In this document: positions 34,301 to 43,600 of the stretch, in pieces | Layout: every line of letters begins with the position of its first letter | Position numbering within the stretch: position 1 is the stretch's first letter | Origin: Ascidiaceihabitans donghaensis | Lineage (GTDB): Bacteria; Pseudomonadota; Alphaproteobacteria; Rhodobacterales; Rhodobacteraceae | Direction of reading: 5' to 3' | DNA: 64,000 bases | NCBI RefSeq assembly: GCF_900302465.1 | Contig: NZ_OMOR01000001.1 | Location: 310,001-374,000, forward strand | Notes under the pieces: model-generated | Told to the model about the DNA's origin: nothing | Seen by the model: the letters and a program-made list of their open reading frames with translations, nothing else | Databases searched by the model: none | Position numbers and translations under genes: made by a program

Positions 34301-34332
34301 ACGGCGACCTCTCGTGTGGGGTCGCCGTTTTG
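34301..34332 (+). terminator. Terminator or attenuator after potD
   Basis: Perfect 9-bp arms ACGGCGACC and GGTCGCCGT, with a 10-nt loop, are followed by TTTGTT. It lies 19 bp ahead of the amidohydrolase ATG, so it probably lowers rather than separates expression of that gene. Confidence 0.7.
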
Positions 34333-34350
34333 TTATGGGAGACAGGCGAC

Positions 34351-35391
34351 ATGGAAACGATTTTCAGCGAAAAGCACAGGCTTCGAAATTCAAAGACCGA
34401 GCTGTTTGGCGGCGAACTGGTCGAACCGTTCGAGCGCCCGTCGCGTGCGGAATACATCATCGACCGGGTCCGCGCCGTGAACCTTGGCCCGGTATCTGAG
34501 CCCGACGACTTTGGCATGGACCCGATCTTGGCCATTCACGACAAAGGGTTCATCGATTTTTTGCTAACCGCTTGGACCGATTGGCAGGCCGAAGGCTTCA
34601 AAGGCGAAGCAATGCCCACCGTTTGGCCGGCGCGGCGTATGTCGACCCACATTCCAAATCACATCGAAGGGCGTTTGGGCTATTACGCGCTGGCCTGTGA
34701 AACAACCATTTCAGATGGCACATGGGAAGCCGCATACGCCGCGGCGCAGGTGGCGCTGACGGGTGCGGAACGTGTTTCTGCGGGCGCACCTGCGGCCTTT
34801 GCCCTGTGCCGTCCGCCGGGGCATCACGCCGCCATCGATATGTATGGCGGCTACTGCTTTGTGAACAATGCAGCCGTCGCGGCGCAGCATCTGCTGGACA
34901 AAGGCGCTAAACGCATCGCTGTTCTGGACGTGGATTTTCATCACGGCAACGGAACACAGGACATCTTTGACGCCCGCGATGATGTGTTGTTTGTCTCGTT
35001 GCATGGCGACCCGATGGACGCCTTTCCGCATTTTCTGGGTCACGCCGATGAAACGGGAACCGGCAAGGGCGAGAGCTTTACGATCAACTATCCTTTGCCT
35101 CCGAACACCGATTTTGCAACGTGGCGGGCAGCTTTGGCCAAAGCGCTGGTACACATCAAAGATTACGCCCCCGATGCTCTGATTGTCTCGCTTGGGGTGG
35201 ATACATTTGAAACCGACCCGATCAGCTTTTTCAAACTGCAATCAGAGGATTTCAGCACATACGGGGCCGACATCGCGGGCCTTGGGCTGCCGACATTGTT
35301 TGTCATGGAAGGCGGCTATGACATTGAAGAGATCGGCATAAACACAGTGAATGTCTTGCAAGGGTTCGAGCAGGCAAATGGAGGTCGTTGA
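34351..35391 (+). CDS. aphA: Acetylpolyamine amidohydrolase (histone deacetylase family)
   Basis: The ATG at 34351 gives 346 residues. The class II HDAC-like active site is complete: CRPPGHHAA (two catalytic His), GYCFVNNAAVAA, DVDFHHGNGTQ (zinc Asp and His), GVDTFETDP (zinc Asp) and GGYDIEEIG. Such enzymes remove acetyl groups from acetylputrescine, acetylspermidine or similar amines. It follows the polyamine importer, which suggests uptake and deacetylation of acetylated amines as nutrients. Confidence 0.9.
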   Translation: METIFSEKHRLRNSKTELFGGELVEPFERPSRAEYIIDRVRAVNLGPVSEPDDFGMDPILAIHDKGFIDFLLTAWTDWQAEGFKGEAMPTVWPARRMSTHIPNHIEGRLGYYALACETTISDGTWEAAYAAAQVALTGAERVSAGAPAAFALCRPPGHHAAIDMYGGYCFVNNAAVAAQHLLDKGAKRIAVLDVDFHHGNGTQDIFDARDDVLFVSLHGDPMDAFPHFLGHADETGTGKGESFTINYPLPPNTDFATWRAALAKALVHIKDYAPDALIVSLGVDTFETDPISFFKLQSEDFSTYGADIAGLGLPTLFVMEGGYDIEEIGINTVNVLQGFEQANGGR

Positions 35392-35794
35392 AGCCTCAAT
35401 TGCTGATTTGCGCCATGCCTTGGAAACGGGCGCTGCGACATGCGTGGACTTGGTCACGACCTATTTGGATCGCATTGCAAAATATGACCGCGATGGTCCT
35501 TGTTTGAATGCCGTTCCGGTCATGAATCCTGATGCGCTCTGCGATGCAAAGGCCGCCGATGCACGTCGCAGAAACGGCCAGGTGAGCGGCCCGCTTGATG
35601 GCATCCCTTACACCGCAAAAAACAGCTTTAAGGCCAAGGGCATGACGGTTGCCGCAGGCTCCCCCGCCTTTGCCGAATTGGTCGCAACGGACGATGCTTT
35701 TGCCATCGCGCAACTGCGCCGTGCTGGGGCGATCCTGATTGGGCTGACAAACATGCCACCCATGGCAAATGCTGGCATGCAGCGTGGTCTTTAA
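35378..35794 (+). pseudogene. Amidase-signature enzyme, truncated
   Basis: The frame starts within the end of the amidohydrolase gene (MEVVEASIADLRHALETG) and gives 138 residues. It matches the N-terminal third of amidase-signature enzymes and includes the catalytic Lys (GIPYTAKNSFK). The frame stops right after NAGMQRGL, where intact members continue with YGRAESP and the Ser-cis-Ser-Lys catalytic region. Normal length is about 450-550 residues. The break at about 35793 suggests a deletion or insertion. The remnant cannot be active by itself. Confidence 0.8.
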
Positions 35795-35991
35795 GTGCAT
35801 AAAAGTTGGCCGACGCACCGGGTTCAAGGGCTTGGTAGGTGAAAATTGACAGGCACCAAAATTCTTTACTAAAAAAGTCGGGTTGACATGTCTTATGAAA
35901 TTACTCAGGTATTGGCGCAGACCCAATTCGCGGCCACCTAGCTCAAGTGCCATGGCTTCCGCTTGCATTTTTCTTATCGTTAGGACGCACC

Positions 35992-37254
35992 ATGAAACCC
36001 GTTTATCTGTCAACTTCCGTGCTGTGTTTGGCATTGGCCACCCCCGCGTTTGCAACTGATAAAACCGAAGTTCTGCAAACATACGCCGATATTGCCGCGG
36101 CCAAATACGCGGACAGTCTTATGACCGCGCAGACCTTACAAGACGCGGTAAACGCATTGGTGGCAAACCCGTCAGCTGAGGCGTTGCAAGCCGCCAAGTC
36201 AGCGTGGCTGTCGGCGCGGGTGCCTTATCAGCAGACCGAAGTGTATCGTTTTGGCAATCCAATCGTGGATGATTGGGAAGGCAAGGTGAACGCATGGCCG
36301 CTGGATGAAGGTTTGATCGACTACGTAGACGCGTCCTATGGCGGGCCATCTGACGAAAATGAACTTGCTGCACTGAATGTTGTGGCCAACCCGAAGTTTT
36401 CTTTGTCGGGCAAGACAATCGATGCCAGCGACATCACACCAGCTTTGCTGGCTGAAACACTGCATGAGGCTGACGGGATCGAGGCCAATGTCGCAACCGG
36501 TTACCACGCGATTGAATTTATGCTGTGGGGTCAGGACTTGAATGGGCATGGCGCCGGTGCTGGCAACCGTCCTTGGACAGATTACGCAAAGGGCGACGCA
36601 TGCACCCACGACAACTGCGACCGCCGCGCGGATTATCTGGTGGCTGCCGCACAGCTGTTGGTGTCCGATCTGGAATGGATGGCAGCGCAATGGGCAGATG
36701 CGGGTGCGGCGCGTGCCGACCTGACTGCGAATGTCGACGCCGGTTTGGCCGCGATTTTGACGGGCATGGGGTCACTGTCGTATGGTGAGCAAGCAGGCGA
36801 ACGCATGCGTCTTGGCCTGATGCTGAATGACCCCGAAGAAGAACATTCCTGTTTTGCCGACAACACCCACAATGACCACTATTATGACGGGTTGGGCGTG
36901 CAGAACGTATATGTGGGCGAATACGTCCGCGTTGATGGCACATTGGTGTCAGGTCCATCCCTGGCGGATCTGGTTCTGGCTGCAGACCCCGCGCTTGATG
37001 CCGAAATGCAAGGAAAATTGTCGACCACGATGATGTCCTTGGGACGCATAAAAACGGCGGCTGAAGCTGGATTTGCCTACGACCAGATGTTGGAACGTGG
37101 CAATACGGCAGGCGACGCGTTGGTGATGGGCGGTGTGAACGGATTGATTGATCAAACGCGCAGCATCGAAAGGGTGGTCACGGCACTGGGCCTTGATCAG
37201 ATCGCTTTTGAGGGCTCCGACAGTTTGGATGATCCCGAAGCTGTGTTCCAATAA
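35992..37254 (+). CDS. Imelysin-family periplasmic iron protein, first copy
   Basis: The ATG at 35992 gives 420 residues with a signal peptide ending PAFATD. The GxHxxE motif of the imelysin family is present as GYHAIE (His172, Glu175). A cysteine-containing insert (KGDACTHDNCDRRADY) is also seen in other long members. Imelysins are iron-regulated periplasmic proteins thought to bind iron. It opens a four-gene cluster with a di-haem oxidoreductase, a second imelysin and a DUF1513 protein. Confidence 0.9.
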   Translation: MKPVYLSTSVLCLALATPAFATDKTEVLQTYADIAAAKYADSLMTAQTLQDAVNALVANPSAEALQAAKSAWLSARVPYQQTEVYRFGNPIVDDWEGKVNAWPLDEGLIDYVDASYGGPSDENELAALNVVANPKFSLSGKTIDASDITPALLAETLHEADGIEANVATGYHAIEFMLWGQDLNGHGAGAGNRPWTDYAKGDACTHDNCDRRADYLVAAAQLLVSDLEWMAAQWADAGAARADLTANVDAGLAAILTGMGSLSYGEQAGERMRLGLMLNDPEEEHSCFADNTHNDHYYDGLGVQNVYVGEYVRVDGTLVSGPSLADLVLAADPALDAEMQGKLSTTMMSLGRIKTAAEAGFAYDQMLERGNTAGDALVMGGVNGLIDQTRSIERVVTALGLDQIAFEGSDSLDDPEAVFQ

Positions 37255-37287
37255 CGCATTTGGCCTGACAGCAAGGCACGAAAGATC

Positions 37288-38871
37288 ATGTTAAAATTTG
37301 CACTTCCTTTGCATTTGACCCTGCGCAGTTTTGCGTGGGGGCTGTCTTGTGTGGTTGTGGGCGCGGGTGCTTATGCAGACAAACCCGCAGCACCGCCTGT
37401 TTGGACGCTTGGTGATCCGCATCTGGACGTGGTTCCGCGCACGCCGCAAGAAGCCAAGCGCATTTCCGATGTCACCGCAATGCCTACAGATTTTTCCGTG
37501 CCGCACCGCTTTGAAGAAAAGTCTGCAGGTGCTGCCACCGTGCGTGTGGCCAATTCGGCAGATGCGTTTTCGCGCCCATCGGGCAACATCACCTTTGAAG
37601 ACGAGTTGAATTTCAAGGTCGGCAATGGTCTGTTCCGCAAGCTTTGGGTGTCTGCGCCGGCCTCCACGTTGGCCTCTGACGGCTTGGGACCGCTATATAA
37701 CGCGCGGTCCTGTCAGCGGTGCCACATCAAAGACGGGCGCGGTCATCCGCCTGAACAAGACGACGACAACGCGATTTCGATATTTCTAAGGGTGTCTATC
37801 CCCGCCTCGGCCACCGCAATCGACACCGTGAAAGCAGCTGAGATCGCAGGCTACATCGCCACCGCACCTGATCCGACCTATGGCTCGCAATTGCAGGATT
37901 TTGCTGTGCAAGGCCACGCGTCAGAATACCGTTTGGATGTACAGTACACGGAACGGGCGATTGCGTTGGCCGGGGGGGCAACTGCGTCGCTGCGCCATCC
38001 TGAATACAAGGCTGCTGATCTTGGCTATGGTCCGTTGCACCGGGATGCAATGCTAAGTCCGCGTGTGGCCCCGCAGATGATCGGACTTGGTCTGCTTGAG
38101 GCGATACCGGCTGCGGACATTCTTGCACAAGCGGACCCGGACGACGCCGACGGCGACGGTATATCGGGCCGACCAAATGTCGTGTGGTCTGTTGAATTTG
38201 ACCGACCAATGTTGGGGCGGTTTGGCTTGAAGGCGGGCAGCCCGACAGTCAAAGAACAATCAGCAGCGGCCTTTGCGGGGGACATCGGGATTTCATCGCC
38301 CCTGTTTCCGGCAGGCGCAGGGGAATGCACCGATGCACAGACTGCTTGCCAAACTGCCGTACATGGCGATGGCGACAACAGAGGCACTGAAATTGACGCT
38401 GAAGGCCTTGAACTTGTCAGCTTTTACAGCCGCAATCTTGGGGTGCCTGCCCGTCGTGATGTGGGGGGCGTAGACGTTCTGCGCGGCAAACAAGTGTTCC
38501 ATGCAACGGGGTGTGCTGCGTGTCATACACCCAGCTTTGTGACGCACCGCTTGCGCGACCAACCCGAACAAAGTTTCCAGTTGATCTGGCCCTACACCGA
38601 CATGTTGCTGCATGACATGGGGCCGGATCTGGCCGACAATCGCCCCGAAGCCCGCGCCACCGGCCGTGAATGGCGCACACCGCCGTTGTGGGGGATCGGG
38701 TTGACGCAGCAAGTCAGCGGCCACAGCTATTTTTTGCACGACGGTCGTGCGAGATCGCTGCTGGAAGCGGTTTTGTGGCACGGTGGTGAGGCGCAAACGC
38801 AGCGCGATGCTGTTGTGGATATGTCGATTGCAGACCGTGCGGCCCTTATCGCTTTTCTGGAGAGCTTATGA
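37288..38871 (+). CDS. Di-haem oxidoreductase of imelysin clusters (DUF1111/thiol oxidoreductase)
   Basis: The 527-residue protein has a signal peptide (up to GAYADKP) and two haem c sites: CQRCH (Cys142, Cys145, His146) and CAACH (Cys409, Cys412, His413). The fold resembles cytochrome c peroxidase-type di-haem proteins. Members sit in imelysin loci and are proposed to handle ferric-ferrous conversion in the periplasm; this is not proven. It overlaps the second imelysin gene by four bases. Confidence 0.88.
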   Translation: MLKFALPLHLTLRSFAWGLSCVVVGAGAYADKPAAPPVWTLGDPHLDVVPRTPQEAKRISDVTAMPTDFSVPHRFEEKSAGAATVRVANSADAFSRPSGNITFEDELNFKVGNGLFRKLWVSAPASTLASDGLGPLYNARSCQRCHIKDGRGHPPEQDDDNAISIFLRVSIPASATAIDTVKAAEIAGYIATAPDPTYGSQLQDFAVQGHASEYRLDVQYTERAIALAGGATASLRHPEYKAADLGYGPLHRDAMLSPRVAPQMIGLGLLEAIPAADILAQADPDDADGDGISGRPNVVWSVEFDRPMLGRFGLKAGSPTVKEQSAAAFAGDIGISSPLFPAGAGECTDAQTACQTAVHGDGDNRGTEIDAEGLELVSFYSRNLGVPARRDVGGVDVLRGKQVFHATGCAACHTPSFVTHRLRDQPEQSFQLIWPYTDMLLHDMGPDLADNRPEARATGREWRTPPLWGIGLTQQVSGHSYFLHDGRARSLLEAVLWHGGEAQTQRDAVVDMSIADRAALIAFLESL

Positions 38872-39884
38872 GACCAACCTACCTAGGTTTTGCACTGCTG
38901 CTTTTGCCTGCGTTGGCGCAGGCTGATGCGCAAAGTGATGCCGTTGAAAACATTTTGGACGATCATATTCTGCCCGGATTTGAACAGCTTGCAGTTACGG
39001 CGCAAAGTCTGACGAACACGGCTGCGGACAACTGTGATCCGACATCGCAAGACCTGAAGGTGGCCTATGGCGCTGCTTTCGACGCGTGGGTGTCTGTCAG
39101 TCATTTACGGTTTGGCCCGACAGAGGTTGATGATCGCGCCTTTGCACTGGCGTTCTGGCCGGACAGCCGTGGGGCGACGCCGCGTGCCTTGTACAGCCTG
39201 ATTGCAGCGCAGGATCCGGTTGTGGCATCCGTTGCAAATTACAGCGAAGTTTCCATTGCCGCCCGTGGGTTCTATGCAATGGAATTCTTGCTGTTTGATG
39301 ATGCGATACGCCGTGCGGGCGATGCGCAGTATCATTGCGCGTTGGTTCAAACCGTAAGCGCGGACATCGCCGCAACAACGCAAAACATCTACGCCGATTG
39401 GCAGTCCGGTTTTGCGCAAGAACTGCGTCAACCCTCAGCCGATGGAACATACCGCAGTACCGCCGAAGTGTTGCAGGAACTGTTCAAGGCGCTGTCCACG
39501 GGACTGCAATTTACATCAGACACAAGGCTTGGACGTCCTTTGGGGTCTTTCGATCGCCCGCGCCCCAAACGGGCCGAAGCGCATCGCTCTGGCAGGTCGG
39601 CGCAGCATGTGATGCTTAGCCTAACCGCACTGCGTGATCTTGCAGCACGTCTGGCAGGTGGTGACGCGGAACTGGCGGCCCGGCTGGACGCACGGTTTCA
39701 GACGGCCTTGTCCCAGTTAGAGGCGTTGAATGACCCTGGCTTTGCATCTGTGGCTGATCCGCAGTCGCGTTTGAAAGTCGAAGTTTTGCAACAATCCGTT
39801 GACGCTATCCGCGCGACCGTGCGCGATGAATTGGGCCCGACTTTGGGGGTGGCGGCAGGTTTCAATGCGCTGGATGGTGACTGA
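38868..39884 (+). CDS. Imelysin-family protein, second copy, altered iron motif
   Basis: The 338-residue protein has a signal peptide ending ALAQAD. It aligns with imelysin through FGPTEVDDRAFALAFWPD and GFYAMEFLLFDD. At the family motif GxHxxE it has Tyr136 instead of His, with Glu139 kept. Such paired short members occur in these loci. The change suggests a binding or scaffold role different from the first copy. The TGATG overlap couples it to the DUF1513 gene. Confidence 0.87.
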   Translation: MRPTYLGFALLLLPALAQADAQSDAVENILDDHILPGFEQLAVTAQSLTNTAADNCDPTSQDLKVAYGAAFDAWVSVSHLRFGPTEVDDRAFALAFWPDSRGATPRALYSLIAAQDPVVASVANYSEVSIAARGFYAMEFLLFDDAIRRAGDAQYHCALVQTVSADIAATTQNIYADWQSGFAQELRQPSADGTYRSTAEVLQELFKALSTGLQFTSDTRLGRPLGSFDRPRPKRAEAHRSGRSAQHVMLSLTALRDLAARLAGGDAELAARLDARFQTALSQLEALNDPGFASVADPQSRLKVEVLQQSVDAIRATVRDELGPTLGVAAGFNALDGD

Positions 39885-40981
39885 TGGTTGATGCGTTTGC
39901 AGGTCGGCGACAGTTCTTGGCAGGGCTTTTGGCCACTGGTTTTATGCCCAAACCGTCGTGGGCCGATGCTGGGTCGCCGAGTTTTTTAGCCGCAGCGGCC
40001 AAGCCTGACGGGTCTTATGTCTTATGCGGCATCTCAGCTGATTTACAGGTGCGGTTTGCGCTGCCCCTGCCGGATCGCGGTCACGCGGCAGCCGCACACC
40101 CCACTCGCCCCGAAGCCGTGGCCTTTGCCCGCCGCCCTGGCACTTTTGCGATCGTGATCGATTGTGCGCAGGGAATAGAACGGGCAGTGCTGTCAGCGCC
40201 TGCGGGGCGCCATTTCTATGGGCACGGCGCATTCTCGGCGGATGGGTCTTTGTTGTTCACGACCGAAAACAATTACGAGGCAGGCGAGGGTCGTATCGGT
40301 GTCTGGGATACGCGGCAGGGGTACAAACGCGTTGATGAATGGGCCAGCGGGGGTGTCGGCCCACACGACATCAAACGTCTGCCCGGCACCGAACGTCTGG
40401 TCGTGGCAAATGGTGGTATTGATACGCATCCCGACAGTGGACGTACCAAATTGAACATTGCCACGATGCAACCTTCACTGACTTACATCGAAAATGGTCG
40501 CGTGGTTCAGGACGTGGCGCTGGGCGAGGCATGGCGTAAAAACTCGATCCGACATCTTGCTGTGGCGTCGGATGGGTCTGTGGCCTTTGGGATGCAATGG
40601 CAAGGGGGTGACGTTGCGCCTGCACTTGTCGGTGTGCACCACCCGGTCAAAGGCTTGCGGATATTGGATGCACCGTCCGATGACGTACGCCGGATGCAAG
40701 GGTATGTTGGCAGTGTTGCCTTTTCAAATGACGGCGCACGTATCGCTGTGACGTCACCCAGAGGGGGCGTGATGCAGGTGTATGACACCAAGGCGTCACG
40801 GTTTTCCCACAACATTGCCGAACCGGATGTCTGCGGGGTCGCGGCGATGGGGCATGGGTTCGCCATGTCGTCGGGTCAGGGGAGTATAAAACACATTGAC
40901 GATCGCACCCCATACACAACGCGCCACACGAATTTACAGTGGGACAACCATTTGGTGCCCGTTGTGGACGCGTCTGTGTAG
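39884..40981 (+). CDS. DUF1513 beta-propeller-like periplasmic protein
   Basis: The 365-residue product starts with a Tat-type signal (GRRQFLAGLLATGFM). The mature part has repeated four-strand blades (GHGAFSADGSLLFTTENNY, SVAFSNDGARIAVTSPRGG) and the EWASGGVGPHDIKRLP block of DUF1513. It is the usual last gene of imelysin/di-haem clusters. Its role in iron uptake is unknown. It is convergent with glpR, about 20 bp away. Confidence 0.87.
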   Translation: MVDAFAGRRQFLAGLLATGFMPKPSWADAGSPSFLAAAAKPDGSYVLCGISADLQVRFALPLPDRGHAAAAHPTRPEAVAFARRPGTFAIVIDCAQGIERAVLSAPAGRHFYGHGAFSADGSLLFTTENNYEAGEGRIGVWDTRQGYKRVDEWASGGVGPHDIKRLPGTERLVVANGGIDTHPDSGRTKLNIATMQPSLTYIENGRVVQDVALGEAWRKNSIRHLAVASDGSVAFGMQWQGGDVAPALVGVHHPVKGLRILDAPSDDVRRMQGYVGSVAFSNDGARIAVTSPRGGVMQVYDTKASRFSHNIAEPDVCGVAAMGHGFAMSSGQGSIKHIDDRTPYTTRHTNLQWDNHLVPVVDASV

Positions 40982-41001
40982 GCTTTGGTTCGAGCTAAGG
41001 T

Positions 41002-41760
41002 TCAGGCGTAGACAATACGCGTGTCAGAGGCATCGCAAAGCTGTTTGCAGGTCTCGGGCAATGGCTTGTCGGTGAAAATCGCTGCCATATCGCCCATGGA
41101 TGCCACGCGCGCAGGCGCTTTTCGTTCGAATTTGGAATGGTCAGCAGCCAAGAACACCTTGTCGCTTTGTTGGATGATGGCCTTACTGATGCCGACCTCT
41201 TGCAGGTCAAAGTCCAGAATATCGCCATCTGCGCGCAAGGCCGAACAGCCAATGACCGCATAGTCAAACCGGAACTGTTCAATGGTTGTTCGGGCGAAAT
41301 CACCGGTCAGGGCCCCGTCGGATTTGCGCATTTGGCCGCCGGTGACTGCGACTTCGATGTCTGGGCTGCTCGACAGGGTGTGGGCGATGTTGATGTTGTT
41401 GGTGAACACAAGTAGGCCCTGATGGTTCAACAGCTCAACGGCGACGGCTTCGGTGGTCGTGCCGATGTTCAAAAAGATTGAGCAATCGTTGGGGATGTGG
41501 CGGGCGCAGGCGCGGGCAATGTCGACTTTGGACGCCTGGTTTAACTGGCGGCGTTCATTGTAGGCGATGTTTACAGTTGTGGATGGCAGGATCGCACCAC
41601 CATGGACGCGTTCAAGCTGCCCGGCATCTGCCATTTCAGTCAAATCGCGGCGGATGGTTTGGGGGGTAACGCCGAAGTAATCCACAAGCCCGTCCACGGT
41701 CACTTTGCCCTCGCGGCGGGCAATTGTCAGAATTTCCGGCTTGCGTATGGTTAACACCAC
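41002..41760 (-). CDS. glpR: DeoR-family repressor GlpR
   Basis: The start is GTG at 41760, seven bases after GGAGG (a TTG at 41763 is the alternative), giving 252 residues. It has a DeoR-type HTH (VDGLVDYFGVTPQTIRRDLTEM) and the sugar-phosphate sensor domain (NIGTTTEAVAVELL, DYAVIGCSALRADGDILDFD). Being divergent from glpD at the head of the glycerol operon identifies it as GlpR, expected to respond to glycerol 3-phosphate. Confidence 0.92.
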   Translation of the reverse strand: MVLTIRKPEILTIARREGKVTVDGLVDYFGVTPQTIRRDLTEMADAGQLERVHGGAILPSTTVNIAYNERRQLNQASKVDIARACARHIPNDCSIFLNIGTTTEAVAVELLNHQGLLVFTNNINIAHTLSSSPDIEVAVTGGQMRKSDGALTGDFARTTIEQFRFDYAVIGCSALRADGDILDFDLQEVGISKAIIQQSDKVFLAADHSKFERKAPARVASMGDMAAIFTDKPLPETCKQLCDASDTRIVYA

Positions 41761-41773
41761 CAATGAACCTCCA

Positions 41774-41927
41774 ATGTTCGTTTGGGGTCATTTTAGCGCG
41801 AAAATTATCCGTGTCACGAATCTTTGCGTAGGTTCGTGTTCGAAAATGTTCGATTTGTTTTCGTGTGCCAACGAAAATAGTATAATGAATTCAATGGGTA
41901 ACTGAAAAACGATCATAAACGAACATT
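41774..41927. promoter_or_regulatory. GlpR operator region and glpD promoter
   Basis: AATGTTCGTTT (41774-41784) has an exact inverted copy at 41917-41927. A near-copy is at 41845-41856, and TGTTCG is at 41837-41842. A 7-bp inverted repeat (TTTTCGT, six bases, ACGAAAA) is at 41858-41877, directly before a perfect -10 TATAAT at 41881-41886. Repressor bound at several sites could loop the region and block both glpR and glpD. Confidence 0.7.
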
Positions 41928-42004
41928 TTTTGCTTCCTTTTTCATGCGTTCCTTGTCACCTTTGCGTTATCGCGGCGGGAGGGCTGCGTGTCGGGAGGGC
42001 TTCA

Positions 42005-43591
42005 ATGGAACCGGATTTCGATCTGCTGATTATTGGCGGCGGCATCAACGGCTGTGGCATTGCGCGTGACGCCACGGGTCGCGGTTTGCGTGTTTGCCTT
42101 GCCGAGATGAACGATCTGGGATCAGCCACGTCTGCCTCTTCGACAAAACTTTTTCACGGCGGCTTGCGATATCTGGAATATTTTGAATTCCGTCTTGTGC
42201 GTGAAGCCTTGATTGAACGCGAAAATCTTTTGCGGGCAATGCCCCATATTTCCTGGCCGATGCGCTTTGTGCTGCCCTACCACGAAAGCATGCGCTTCGA
42301 CATGTCCACGCCCACCTCAAAACTGCTCGGGGCCGTGATGCCATGGATGAAAGGTCGCCGCCCTGCTTGGCTGATCCGGCTGGGCCTGTTTTTATACGAT
42401 AATCTTGGCGGCCGTGAAATTCTGCCCGGCACCACAAATCTTGATTTGCGTGATGCTCCGGAAGGGAACGGTCTGAAGGACCACTTTGAGAAAGCGTACG
42501 AATATTCCGACTGCTGGGTCGAAGATTCGCGCCTTGTCGTGTTGAACGCCAGAGACGCAGAGATACGCGGCGCCGATGTCCGGACACGCACCAAGGTCAT
42601 TGGCGCAGATGTCGAAGACGGTGTTTGGTCAGTTGTTTTGGAAGACAGCGCCACTGGCGTCACTTCCACCGTTACGGCCGCGATGGTTGTGAATGCGGCT
42701 GGCCCTTGGGTTGGTGATGTGCTGCGCGGCACGTTGAAAAGCAACTCGCAAGCCGGTGTGCGGTTGGTGCGCGGCAGCCATATTGTCACGAAAAAGCTGT
42801 TTGACCATGACAAGTGCTACTTCTTCCAAGGCACTGACGGTCGCATCATTTTTGCAATTCCTTACGAAAACGATTTCACCGTTATTGGCACCACGGACAA
42901 TGACCATCCGGATGCGTCTGTGACGCCGGAATGTACGCCCGAAGAACAGGATTATCTGATTAACTTCATCAACGAATACCTTCAGGCGCCGATCAGCGCA
43001 GCCGATGTGGTTTGGACATATTCGGGTGTGCGTCCCTTGTATGACGACGGTGCAAGCAGCGCATCGGCTGCGACCCGCGACTATGTTTTGAAGCTGGACG
43101 AAGGGCGCGGTGCGCCTGCGTTGAACGTCTTTGGCGGCAAGATCACGACCTATCGCTGTCTGGCAGAAAGTGCGCTTGAGAAAATTCAAGAAGTGCTACC
43201 TGTCGATGCCAAACCATGGACCGCCCGCGTGCCTTTGCCCGGCGGTGATTTTCCGGTGGACGGTGTGGACGCATTGATACGGCAAACCAAGGGCAGCTTC
43301 CCTTTTCTGACTGATGCTTGGGCTGCCCGATTGGTTAAGGCCTACGGCACCGAAGCCAAAGATATGTTGGGCGATGCCGCCACGCTAAAAGATTTAGGTA
43401 CGGGTTTCGGGGCTGATTTGTATCAAGCTGAGGTCCAGTGGTTGATTGAAAACGAATATGTCCGCGCCGCTGATGATGTGGTGTGGCGACGTAGCAAACT
43501 TGGGTTGCGCATGACTGCGGCACAAATTTCTACGTTGGACGCATGGATAAAAGGACAGCTGACGGCGTTACAAAACGCTGCGGCTGAATAG
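42005..43591 (+). CDS. glpD: Aerobic glycerol-3-phosphate dehydrogenase
   Basis: The ATG at 42005 gives 528 residues. The FAD-binding motif is LLIIGGGINGCGIARDATGRG, and the family blocks SSTKLFHGGLRYLEY and VVNAAGPWVGDV are present. The C-terminal domain (GVRPLYDDG, VFGGKITTYRCLAE) is complete. The enzyme oxidises glycerol 3-phosphate to dihydroxyacetone phosphate at the inner membrane and feeds electrons to quinone. It is the first gene of the glycerol operon. Confidence 0.95.
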   Translation: MEPDFDLLIIGGGINGCGIARDATGRGLRVCLAEMNDLGSATSASSTKLFHGGLRYLEYFEFRLVREALIERENLLRAMPHISWPMRFVLPYHESMRFDMSTPTSKLLGAVMPWMKGRRPAWLIRLGLFLYDNLGGREILPGTTNLDLRDAPEGNGLKDHFEKAYEYSDCWVEDSRLVVLNARDAEIRGADVRTRTKVIGADVEDGVWSVVLEDSATGVTSTVTAAMVVNAAGPWVGDVLRGTLKSNSQAGVRLVRGSHIVTKKLFDHDKCYFFQGTDGRIIFAIPYENDFTVIGTTDNDHPDASVTPECTPEEQDYLINFINEYLQAPISAADVVWTYSGVRPLYDDGASSASAATRDYVLKLDEGRGAPALNVFGGKITTYRCLAESALEKIQEVLPVDAKPWTARVPLPGGDFPVDGVDALIRQTKGSFPFLTDAWAARLVKAYGTEAKDMLGDAATLKDLGTGFGADLYQAEVQWLIENEYVRAADDVVWRRSKLGLRMTAAQISTLDAWIKGQLTALQNAAAE

Positions 43592-43600
43592 GGGGACGAC

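Noticed and set aside
35795-35991. Iron-responsive box (IRO, Irr or Fur type) ahead of the imelysin cluster
   Set aside because: TTGACA elements are present, but I found no convincing TGA-N9-TCA or Irr-type palindrome.
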